Shown piece after piece: positions 33,292 through 43,700 of a stretch of DNA of 64,000 bases; the first letter of the stretch is position 1, and every line of letters begins with the position of its first letter. A model generated the notes under the pieces. The model worked only from the letters and a program-made list of their open reading frames with translations, ran no database searches and was not told the origin of the DNA. The DNA is from Halobacteriovoraceae bacterium (lineage in GTDB: Bacteria; Bdellovibrionota; Bacteriovoracia; Bacteriovoracales; Bacteriovoracaceae): the NCBI GenBank assembly GCA_002707495.1, contig PAMZ01000009.1:1-64000 (forward strand), written 5' to 3'. Made by a program: the position numbers and the translations under genes.

Positions 33292-36200
33292 TTAATCAAA
33301 ACCGACGAGGATGGTTTCATCCTCGTCCCCTACACCAACATCAGTGTTTGGCTGATACCATCCAGCCATATCAACAGTAGAAATATAGCGATATCCCGAG
33401 ACTTGGCTGGTAAATCTAGCTTTGAAAGGTGCATTACTATCCCCTCCAGATCTTGTAAGAGCTTGAGTCGCAACCGGTGTATCAACTCCTACAATCTGGC
33501 CTGGAGAATAGACCTCAATCGTTCCTGCTTGCTTTGAAGCAAAAGCAACCCAGTCAGCTCCAGAGTTTATTGCATACCTTTTCTTCATCATCGATGTTGG
33601 CAGGAAGGGTGCCGCACAATAGCCGTTTGAATCGGCATAACTTGCACCAGCAATTTTTTGATCAGCAGTAATAAGAAGACTATTAGATTGATATTGAGAT
33701 CCTGTTCCTTGAGGGTTTATTCTAATAGCATCAACTTTGTTCATAACCCCTGTATTGGAAACAGAATTCGAATGTTTAAAAGAATAGTTTGTACTGTTTA
33801 CATCAGTGGTTAGAGTCATGCTACTTGAGGGAAAGCCAATGATCTCTAATGAGGAAGGTAGAAGTGGTTTTACATCATAGTAAAAACCTGTTCCACCAGA
33901 GTTAGCAAAGGCTAATATCGTTCCAGTCGAAGTAATTTGATAACTTCCATAATTATTCCAAGAAAGGTTTGTTGTTTGCCCTGCAGTTAAAGTCGCAGTG
34001 TCTAAAACAGTGTTTCCTTTTTTTGCTGTAATGGTCGCACTTTCAACAGCATAAATATAAACAATTTGAGGATTATTTCTTGTCGCATTGAAATTGAAAT
34101 TTCTACCTGCCCACGAGGTAGGTTGCCACATAACATTTCCTTTATCTTGAGCTCCGCCACCGCCGTTTGAAACTCTTCCAGTAGCATAGATAGGAGCATC
34201 ACCCTCTAGTTTGTCATATCGAGAAGTTGCGATTTGAGAAACTTGTCCCGCAGAAAGTGGGGATTCCGCGATTTCTATATCATTAAGAAAGACTCGCGTA
34301 TTATCATCTAGAGCTACTACTCTTGTTGTCGTAGCCCCTCCCATATTAAGAAAAATATAATCTCCAGAAAAAAGATCATTATCAGGTTGGGTTTCCGCTT
34401 CTACGCTTTGTGAGAAGCTTGACTGTTCGGTACTGTCATACGCAATAGCTACTTGAAATTCATAAGCTGTACTTGCAAGTAACCCTGTTACTTGTGCGGT
34501 CGTTGAAGTGCTTGTTCCATCAGAGAATAATAACCATGTTGATGATCCTTTGACTCTATAATTTACAATATAGTCATCTATTGTATTCGCACCGGGATTA
34601 ACAAAATTCCAATTTAGGTTTACTGCATTGGTTAAAGTTGTTGGCGCGGATAAAGTGGTAATACTAGGACCAGAAGTATTTTTTATTACAGTATAAGTTG
34701 CTTGAGTCGCAGCTTGTGCATAAGCATTATCATGATCAGCAGTAATATTAATACTGCCATCTACCAAACTTGATACATCTTGAGGGCCAGTTGACCATCC
34801 GCCACCATTACAATTAGGAGTAACATATATAGAGTCTATATAAACTTCTACTGTACGCCCTGTTTCAGAACAAGTTCCAGTTATAGTGTAGGAAGCCTCA
34901 TTAACACCATTTATATCGGGAGCTGATGAGATTGAAACGGTGGGGCCTGAAGTATTTTTATTAATTGTTCTACTTGCTTGTGGTGCGGAAACAGCAATGG
35001 CACTTTGGTGATCAGCTGTGAAACTTAATGAGCCCTCTGAGAGTGCTGAGACATCAATATTTGTGATACTCCAAGTTCCGCCTGAACAATTTGGCTGAAT
35101 ATTAACACTTCCAATATTGAGGTCTACAATTTGTCCGTTTTCAGAACAAGTTCCATTTGCACTATAAGCGGATGCATTAATTTGATCTATATCTGGATAA
35201 GAATCAATTGTAACAGTGGGTAGTGTTGTATTTTTATCTACTGTGGCACTTGCTTGAGTAGCACTATTTCCGGCTATATCATCTAAATCTGCTGTAATGG
35301 TGAAGGTTGCAGAATCAGCTTCTCCACTTACATCAACTGCTCCTGTTGAAAAGCTTCCTCCACTACAAGCTGCTGTAGCTGGCATTGTTCCAAGAACTAA
35401 GTTCACGGTTTGAGTATTTTCAGAGCATATCCCTGTTACGGTATAGCTACTAGCATTTGCCGCCGTGATATTTACGGGAGCATCCAGACTTACAGTAGGG
35501 ATTACTGTATCTATGAAAATACTCGACATAGATGGAAGAGAAATATTTTTATCGAGAGCAAGGTCAATTGAATTACCATTGCCATCTTGAAAAGTTCCCG
35601 AGCTAATAGTTATATTAGAAGAGTCAAAGCTAAGACCGTCAGAGTCATTTTCACCTGCTTGAACAGTATATTGAAATACTAAATTCGTACTTCCACCTCC
35701 GGATGCGTATGCCGCTTGAATAGTTCCTGCTCCAAGACCGATTGATAGATGTGCTACCCCCGAAGTGATATTTACTATTTCATCAAATCCAACTGTAAAG
35801 CTTAAGACTTCAGTCTCTCTGTAGGAATCATTACTTGGAATTGAAATTGAAATTACTTCAGGTGAGGCAGTATCTTTTATAACAGCAATACTAGCTTGAG
35901 TAGCAGTTGAATGATCTGCAGTTATATTTAAACTACCATTGTCTGCCTCTGATGAAACATCAAGACCAGTAAAAGTCCAAGTCCCACTTGAACAATTAGT
36001 TTGAAAATTTAAAGCTCCAATAAAAACATCAACCAAAACGGCGTCAGCGGAACATGTTCCGCTTAGTGAATAGTTTGAATCATTTGTTGAGTTAATAATT
36101 ACTGGAGTATTGATTGTTACTGTAACAACAGTGGTATCCTTATTAACCATGACAGTATCTGATGTTGCGTTTCCTGCTTCATCAGTTTGAGTAGCCGTCA

Positions 36201-37224
36201 GAGAAAAATTAGATGAATCTGCCTCTGCTGATACATCAATCGCCCCTGAATTCCAAACACCTCCGCTACAAGTAACACTGGTGCTAACACTTTCAAAACT
36301 AAGTTCTACATTTTCACCTTCCTCAGTACAACTTCCAGAAATTGAGTATGAGGAAGCGTTTGAGATATTTATCGCAGGTGAAGTATCGATACTAACTGTT
36401 GGGGAAATTGTGTCGATTAAAATAAAACTTAAACTTGGAAGTGAAATTAAAGAGTTCAAATTTAAATTTGCTGAGTTTCCTCCGCTATCCACAACACTAC
36501 CGCTATTTAGCGTGATTGAATTGCTAGAAAAAGAAAGTCCATCTGAATCATCATCCCCAGATTGAATCGTATATTCATAAGTGAGTTGATCATCACTGTG
36601 GTTTGAAAGTGTGAAGTCTGTTGTGACACCATTTATATCAATCTCTAATTTTGATGAACCTACTACTGTAAGTGATTCGTTATAATCTACGACAATACTT
36701 AAGGTATCCCCAGATTTGTAAGATCCGTTAGCAGAGATTGTGATTGCTTCTACTTGAGGTGAAACAGTGTCGACAAAATAATTAGAAGAATTAATAGAGG
36801 GGATACTCGTCGTTGCACCTGTTACGACACCATCAACTGTATAGCTAATACTTCCACCGTTAAGATCAATCGAGTCTGCAATCTCAATACCGTCAAGATC
36901 CTCATCACCTGCTTGAATTGTATAACGAAAGACAAGCGATCTTGTGTTGTCTCCTGAAAGAAAATTCGCGTAGACCGTAGAGCCACCAACATCAATTGGG
37001 ACTCTTGGAGAGCCGGTTATATTTAAAACATATGAATGAGTAAGAGTAATATCGATATTCTGAGCTTCAATGAATGTGCTTGCAGTATTTAGTTGGATAT
37101 TGAAATAATTTTGAGCTTGACTACCACCTGCTTGAAAAAGTCCACCACCAGATTCTGATCCAGAGCCTTCGCCTCCACAAGAGGCAAGAGTGAATATTAA
37201 CAGTAAAGATATTAACTTAGCCAA
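33292..37224 (-). CDS. Modular Ig-like/FN3 surface lipoprotein (1310 aa)
   Basis: A lipoprotein signal with lipobox LASC leads into a Gly/Ser linker and a shared N-terminal beta module. By eye the rest holds two further domains with the GD-x-DSDG-type signature, five domains of a second Ig-like type (SGTC...C), one fibronectin type III domain (about 848-944), and a ~365-residue C-terminal head. The head (DNTRVFLN...LSAGQV, then a long beta-rich region) resembles IgGFc-binding-type domains and is closely similar to the head of the 2689-residue neighbour. The start is TTG with GGGAAA upstream. No Asp at +2 suggests outer-membrane sorting. An adhesin-like role is inferred. Confidence 0.8.
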   Translation of the reverse strand: MAKLISLLLIFTLASCGGEGSGSESGGGLFQAGGSQAQNYFNIQLNTASTFIEAQNIDITLTHSYVLNITGSPRVPIDVGGSTVYANFLSGDNTRSLVFRYTIQAGDEDLDGIEIADSIDLNGGSISYTVDGVVTGATTSIPSINSSNYFVDTVSPQVEAITISANGSYKSGDTLSIVVDYNESLTVVGSSKLEIDINGVTTDFTLSNHSDDQLTYEYTIQSGDDDSDGLSFSSNSITLNSGSVVDSGGNSANLNLNSLISLPSLSFILIDTISPTVSIDTSPAINISNASSYSISGSCTEEGENVELSFESVSTSVTCSGGVWNSGAIDVSAEADSSNFSLTATQTDEAGNATSDTVMVNKDTTVVTVTINTPVIINSTNDSNYSLSGTCSADAVLVDVFIGALNFQTNCSSGTWTFTGLDVSSEADNGSLNITADHSTATQASIAVIKDTASPEVISISIPSNDSYRETEVLSFTVGFDEIVNITSGVAHLSIGLGAGTIQAAYASGGGSTNLVFQYTVQAGENDSDGLSFDSSNITISSGTFQDGNGNSIDLALDKNISLPSMSSIFIDTVIPTVSLDAPVNITAANASSYTVTGICSENTQTVNLVLGTMPATAACSGGSFSTGAVDVSGEADSATFTITADLDDIAGNSATQASATVDKNTTLPTVTIDSYPDIDQINASAYSANGTCSENGQIVDLNIGSVNIQPNCSGGTWSITNIDVSALSEGSLSFTADHQSAIAVSAPQASRTINKNTSGPTVSISSAPDINGVNEASYTITGTCSETGRTVEVYIDSIYVTPNCNGGGWSTGPQDVSSLVDGSINITADHDNAYAQAATQATYTVIKNTSGPSITTLSAPTTLTNAVNLNWNFVNPGANTIDDYIVNYRVKGSSTWLLFSDGTSTSTTAQVTGLLASTAYEFQVAIAYDSTEQSSFSQSVEAETQPDNDLFSGDYIFLNMGGATTTRVVALDDNTRVFLNDIEIAESPLSAGQVSQIATSRYDKLEGDAPIYATGRVSNGGGGAQDKGNVMWQPTSWAGRNFNFNATRNNPQIVYIYAVESATITAKKGNTVLDTATLTAGQTTNLSWNNYGSYQITSTGTILAFANSGGTGFYYDVKPLLPSSLEIIGFPSSSMTLTTDVNSTNYSFKHSNSVSNTGVMNKVDAIRINPQGTGSQYQSNSLLITADQKIAGASYADSNGYCAAPFLPTSMMKKRYAINSGADWVAFASKQAGTIEVYSPGQIVGVDTPVATQALTRSGGDSNAPFKARFTSQVSGYRYISTVDMAGWYQPNTDVGVGDEDETILVGFD

Positions 37225-37425
37225 ATTAGAGTTTCCCTTATCTATTAATCGGTACTTCCATTACCAATTGTAAGAGAATTCTGAATATATATTTGGAAAA
37301 TCTTAATATTTCTTTTAATACGGGCACTTAGGAGAACTTAAAATAATTTAAGCTACTTAGAAAAGTAGGATTTTGACATCAAAAATTGGCAGGCCTTAAC
37401 CTTAAGTCTCCAAAATGATGTAAAA
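37225..37425. other. Noncoding region upstream of the 1310-aa lipoprotein gene
   Basis: This AT-rich segment has no credible ORF. It must hold the promoter of the minus-strand lipoprotein gene, but no clear -35/-10 pair was identified. A small hairpin CTACTT/AAGTAG lies at 37353-37368. Tandem 85-bp repeats begin at 37426. Confidence 0.5.
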
Positions 37426-37710
37426 GGTAGTTTTAGTAAATTTGGTAAAAGTCGGTTTTGAAACTTCCTGTTGGAAGTTTCTTGTGGTGATAGATCCGAC
37501 TGTGAATTATGGTAGTTTTAGTAAATTTGGTAAAAGTCGGTTTTGAAACTTCCTGTTGGAAGTTTCTTGTGTTGATAGATCCGACTGTGAATTATGGTGG
37601 TTTTAGTAAATTTGGTAAAAGTCGGTTTTGAAACTTCCTGTTGGAAGTTTCTTGTGTGGATAGATCCGACTGTGAATTATGGTAGTTTTAGTAAATTTGG
37701 TAAAAGTCGG
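37426..37710. repeat. Tandem 85-bp repeat, three full copies and a 30-bp partial copy
   Basis: Copies start at 37426, 37511, 37596 and 37681 (the last is 30 bp) with only a few substitutions among them. Each full unit contains the perfect hairpin GAAACTTCC-tgtt-GGAAGTTTC nested inside GTCGG/CCGAC. Read on the minus strand, each nested hairpin ends in CCGACTTTT, like a terminator. The array lies directly after the stop of the 2689-residue lipoprotein gene and before the next gene on the same strand. Near identity suggests recent amplification. Confidence 0.95.
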
Positions 37711-37712
37711 AT

Positions 37713-40700
37713 CTATTCATCAGTTCCGTAGAGGATAGTTTCGTCAGCTGCGGCTGAGCCGTTATCATTATCCGGCTGATACCATGCAGCCATCGGGACA
37801 GTAGATACATAACGATAACCTGATCCTGTTTGAGTGCTAGTATACGCTCTATATGGTGCATTCGCATTTCCTCCAGTGCGAGATAAAGTTAATGTCGCAA
37901 CTGGTGTACTTACTCCAATAGTTTGTCCCGGAGAATAGATATCGATAGTACCTGCCTCTTTGGAGGCAAAGGCAACATAATCGGCGGAGTTATTTATCAC
38001 ATACTTATTTTTCATAAGGTTTGTAGGTAGAAATGGCGCTGCTTTATTTCCGTTACTATCAGCAAAACTAGCACCAGATGTTTTTTTATCTGAAGTAATT
38101 AACAAACTATCACTTTGATAAAGAGAAGTCGGGCTTCCTTGCGGACTGATAGAAATAACATCAGACTTATTCAAACTTCCACTCGTAGTTGTTGAATTGG
38201 AATGGATAGCAGAGTAATTGGTTCCATCAAGATCAGTTGTTAAACGCATAGAGTTTGAAGGAAAACCAATTAACTGAGTATGACTTGGTAGTAGTGGCTT
38301 GGGATCTTGGACACCACCACCTCCAAGATTTCCGGATACGTGATAGGCTAATATTGTACCTGTAGAAGTAATCTGATAGGAACCGTAAACAGACCAACTT
38401 ATATTATCATTGCCACCTGCGGATATAGTGGTTGTCGCTAGGGTTGTACCACCTTGCTTAACAGTTACTGTAGCGTTTTCTGTTGCGTAGATAAACAGCT
38501 GCTGCGGATTACTTCTAATTGAATTAAAGCTAAATGAAGTTCCTGCCCAAGCAGTTGGTTGCCAAGCAACATTTCCTTTTGAGGTATTTCCTCCAGAACC
38601 AAATCTACCAGCTGTAAAAATAGGTTTATCAGCATCAATTACATCAAAGCGAGAAGTTGTTAAACTGTCAGGTGCTTGGCTAAGTCTTACTACTTGTCCT
38701 GCAGATAAAGGTGAAGAAGCAATTTCCACTCCGTTTAAATAGACTCTTGTATTATCGTAATAGGCAACAACAGAGGTATCTGTAGATCCTCCGACATTCA
38801 TAGCTTTATATGGCGAATCGAATAGAGGATCATCTGGTTTCGTCGTCCCTTCTGCAGTAGACGTCCATTCAGAAAAACTTGATGTATCATATTGTACTCT
38901 AACTCTAAATTCATATGTAGTAGAAGGGAGAAGACCATCTACAACGGCTGCTGTGGCTAAACTAACTCCATCACTAAAAACTAGCCAAGTTGAACTTCCT
39001 TTAACTCGGTAATTAATTATATAATCATCTATTGTGTATCCACCTGGATCTTTTAAATTCCAATCTAAATCAGCGCTATCTGATAAAGTTGTAGGGACGG
39101 AAAGATCTGCGACTGTTGGTGAACCAGAGTCTTTGTTAATCGTTGTACTAGCTTGAGTCGCAGGTGTACCTCCACTAGTTTCGTGATCTGCAGTAACACT
39201 TATACCTGTTCCATCAGGAATACTAGAAACATCTTGAGATCCAGTTGTCCATGTTCCACTCGAACAGGTCGGCGTAAAGTTTAGACTATCAATATATACA
39301 TCAACAATTTCACCATTTTCTGAACAAGTTCCAGAAGCGACATAGCTAAGTTCATTTCCAACGTTTATATTAGGTGCACTGGAAATCGTGACCACAGGAC
39401 CTGTTGTGTCTTTTGAAACAGTCGTACTCGCTTGAGTAGCTGTTACATGGTCTGCAGTTATTGTAATGGCCGGGTTGTCAGTTAGGGATGAGACATCAAC
39501 GTAACCAGTAGTCCAGTTTCCTCCAGAGCAATTAGGTTGGAAATTAAGAGCGCCAATATACACATCAACAATTTGTCCGTTATCCGTACAAGTTCCACTA
39601 ACAACATAATCAGTATCATTAGCGGCTGTGATATTTTGGGCAAAGGTAATGGCAACTTGAGCGTTGGCAGAATCTTTATCGACATTAACTTGAGCTTGAA
39701 CAGCATTATTACCTGAAGCAGCTTGATGGTCGGCAGTTATACTTAAGCTTGGATTGTCAGCAAGTCCTGAAACATCGACTGAGCCAGTAGTCCAAACATT
39801 TGAAGAGCAAGTTGGGGTTGCAGCAATTCCACCAATGGAAACAGTTACCGTTCTTCCATTTTCAGAACAGGTTCCAGAAACTGAATATGTTGTTTCATTG
39901 GCTGCCGTTATATCAGCAGCATCTGTGATGGTTACAGTCGGCAAAACTCCATCAACAAAAACGCTTGAAACATTTGGAAGAGCTGAGTTTGCATCGAGGT
40001 TTAAATTAATCGTGTTTCCTGCAATATCTAGCATCGTGCCACTATTTAAATCAATTACACTTGAACCAAATCCAATTCCATTAGTATCTTGATCACCGGC
40101 TTGAACAGTGTAGGTGAATGTTAAGCTCGTTGTCGTCGATCCACTTGCATAAGTCGCATAAACAGTAGCGCCTCCTACGTCGAGTTGAATACGTGGACTT
40201 CCTGTTACTGTCGTCGCCTCATTCATTGTTAGAACAAAATTTAAATCATCTGATTCAAGGTAGTAGTTTGCAATCGGTGCACTCATCGAACTTACTTCGG
40301 GAGCGATAATATCTTTTGTGACGTTCACAACAGCACTTGTCGCTGTATTCACACCATCCGAAAGCTCCGCTTGTAGAGTGTGGGCACCAGCGGAAAGTCC
40401 TGTGGTATCAATAGTTCCAGAAAAGTTCGTTCCATTACAACTAAATCCAACCGGCGACGTCGCGGCTCCTCCGTCAACGAGAATATTTACTGTCTGAGCT
40501 GCTTGATCACAGGTTCCTGAGATGGCGAAAGTGGCCGAATTATTTGAAACATTAATATAGCTTGAATCAACGGGAGATGTGATGGCAACTGTAGGGTCCG
40601 TGACGTCTTTAGTTATTGAATTTACCGTTGAGGTAGTCGAGTTTCCTGCGGCGTCAGTGATAACAGCCGTAAATGATAAAGTTGCTTCAGCTAAACCTGT

Positions 40701-43700
40701 GGTATCAATAGTTCCAGAGTAGGTAGTTCCATTACAACTAAATCCTACTTGTGAAGCGGCTGCCACGCTATCAACTTCAATTGATATTGAAGCAGTGGCA
40801 TCATCACAAGTTCCATCCACTGGGAAAGTGGCAGAGTCGTTTGCAGACGTAATATTTGATGAATCAGCCGGATTTGTGAGGGCCACTGTTGGTGCCACAG
40901 TATCTTTAGTAAGATTGATAACAGCAGAAGTCCCTTCGTTGGACGCACCATCTTGAATTTTTGCCTGGATAGTATGAGCTCCCTCTGATAATCCAGTTGT
41001 ATCAATGGTTCCTGCATAGCTAGTTCCATTACAGACAAAACCTACCGGGCTGGTAGCAGCCCCACTGTCTACTTCGATGACGACAGTCGCAGATGCTTCA
41101 TTACAATTTCCGTTTATAGGAAAAGTCGCAGAGTCATTAGCGATATTTATATAGCTAGAATCCACTGGACTAGTGATAGTAACTGTAGGATCTATTGAAT
41201 CTTTGGTAACTGTATTTGCAGTGGAAGTTGCTTCGTTTCCAGCAGCATCTGAGATCACTGCAGTAAAGGCGTAAGTAGCGTCAGCTAAACCTGTAGTATC
41301 AATTGTTCCGGAATAGGTTGCTCCATTACAAGAAAAGCCCACTTGAGAAGTTGCATCTGACCCATCGATTTGAATATTAACAGTTTGAGAAGCTTCATCA
41401 CATGTCCCGTCTACGATAAAAGTAGCGGAATCATTGGCACTTGTAATACTTGAAGAGTCAGCAGGATTAGTGAGTGATATAGTTGGTGCAACCGTGTCTT
41501 TAGTAAGATTTATACCTGTACTCGTTGTGGTATTTCCCCCTCCATCAGACAACTCAGCGGTTAATACAAGTGCACCTTGAGCAATCGCGGTGGTCGAAAT
41601 AGTTCCAGAAAAATTCGTTCCATTACAAACAAAACCTGATTGAGAGCCGGCGGCAACTGCATCTACTAAAATTGAAACCGTTTGTCCGGCTTCATTACAA
41701 GTTCCTGAGACCGCAAAAGTTGCTGAGTCATTAGCAATATTAATATAGCCAGAGTCAACTGGTGATGTAATAGCCACGGTAGGAGGAGAGCTATCTTTTG
41801 TGACAGAATTTGCAGTTGTAGCTGTTTCATTACCTGCAGCATCCGAGAGTATTGCAGTAAATGCGAACGTTGCATCGGAGAGCACCGTTGTATCGATTGT
41901 TCCCGAATAATTTGTTCCGTTACATGAAAAACCAACTTGAGATGTTGCATCTACTCCATCGATTTGTATATTAACAGTCTGTCCAGCTGTATCACAGGCT
42001 CCGTCCACAGCGAATGTTGCTGAATCATTACCTGCATTGATATTACTTAAGTCTGCAGGATTAACGAGAGTAAGTACTGGAGCTGTTACATCTCGAGTGA
42101 TATTAATGACTGAGCTTGTACCCGTGTTCAATGAAGCATCGGTGATACTAGCTTGAAGAGTATGAGCTGCTTCAGTTAAGCCTGTCGTATCAATCGTTCC
42201 TGAATAATTAGATCCATCACATAGAAATCCGACGGGGCTTGTTGCTGCACCACCATCTACTTCAATATCAACAGTCACACCAGATTCGTTACAAGTTCCA
42301 GAGATGGCAAAGGTTGCAGAATCGTTGGCGATATTAATATAACTATTATCCAAAGGAGCATCTATCGTTACAGTCGGAACTGTTGCATCCTTTGTTATCG
42401 TATTGGTTGTAGATGTTGTTTCGTTACCTGCAGCATCTGTTATAACTGCTGTAAAAGCTAAGGTTCCGTCCGCTAGTCCGGTTGTATCTATGGTCCCTGA
42501 AAAGTTTGACCCATCACAAGTCATTCCTACTTGTGAAGCAGCACTCACTCCATCTACTTGAATATCTACAATCAGAGTATTCTCATCACAAGTACCGTCT
42601 ACAGCAAAAGTCGCAGAGTCATTTCCTGCAGTAATCGTGCTTAAGTCTGCGGGTGTTGTTAAAGCTACGTTCGGAGCAACAGTATCTTTTGTGAGGTTTA
42701 TTATACTTGATGTTCCCGTATTAAGGGCTAGGTCTTGAATACTGGCTTGAATAGTGTGAGCGCCTTCAGCTAATCCAGTAGTATCAATTGTACCAGCATA
42801 AGTAGTTCCATTACAGGTAAACCCAACTGGCGAAGCTGCAGCACCACCATCAACTTCAATTGTTACTGTTTGAGAAGCTTCACTACAGTTTCCAGAGATC
42901 GCAAAAGTTGCTGAGTCATTGGCGATATTTATATAGCTACTATCAACGGGGGAAGCTATAGAAACTGTTGGGTCGACGAGATCTTTTGTGACATTATTTG
43001 CAGCGGTAGTTGTTTCATTTCCAGCAGTATCGGAAATAATGGCAGTAAATGCATAAGTTCCATCCGCTAAACCTGTAGTATCAATTGTTCCCGTAAAAAC
43101 AGTACCATTACAAGTAAATCCCACTTGCGATGTTGCTGCTACACCATCAATTTCAATGGCAACAACTTCTCCGGCTTCATCACAGGTACCGTCTACCGCA
43201 AAAGTGGCAGAATCATTACCTGCCGTAATACCGGAAGCATCTGCTGGGTTAACGAGTGCAATTGTAGGTGCAATAGTATCTTTTGTAAGATTGATTCCCG
43301 TACTGGTGACTGAGTTTCCACCAACGTCTTCTAAGACAGCAGTCATAACTCTAGTTCCTTGGGCCAGACCAGTGGTGTCTACAGTTCCCGTGAAGTTTGT
43401 TCCATCACAAACTAGATCGACCGGAGAACCGGCATTGACTCCATCAAACTGAATAACAATAGTTTGGCCAGACTCATTACAGGTACCAGTAACTGCAAAT
43501 GTAGCAGAATCATTAGCAATATTTATATAGCTGCTGTCTATCGGAGAAGTGATAGCAACTGAAGGGGGAGTTGTGTCTACAAATACATTAGGCATTGCAG
43601 GTGGAGTAAAGGTTAAGTCTAAATTTTGGAGGAGCGCATTTTGAATGGTACCTCCATTTAAGTCTAAGGGTGAAACCAAAGTGATCCCATCTGAATCGTC

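Noticed and set aside
37426-37710. CRISPR-like repeat array
   Set aside because: Units are contiguous 85-bp tandem copies without unique spacers, and no cas genes are present.
41666-41950. Minus- and plus-strand reading frames inside the giant lipoprotein gene
   Set aside because: They are by-products of the repetitive codon pattern in other frames.
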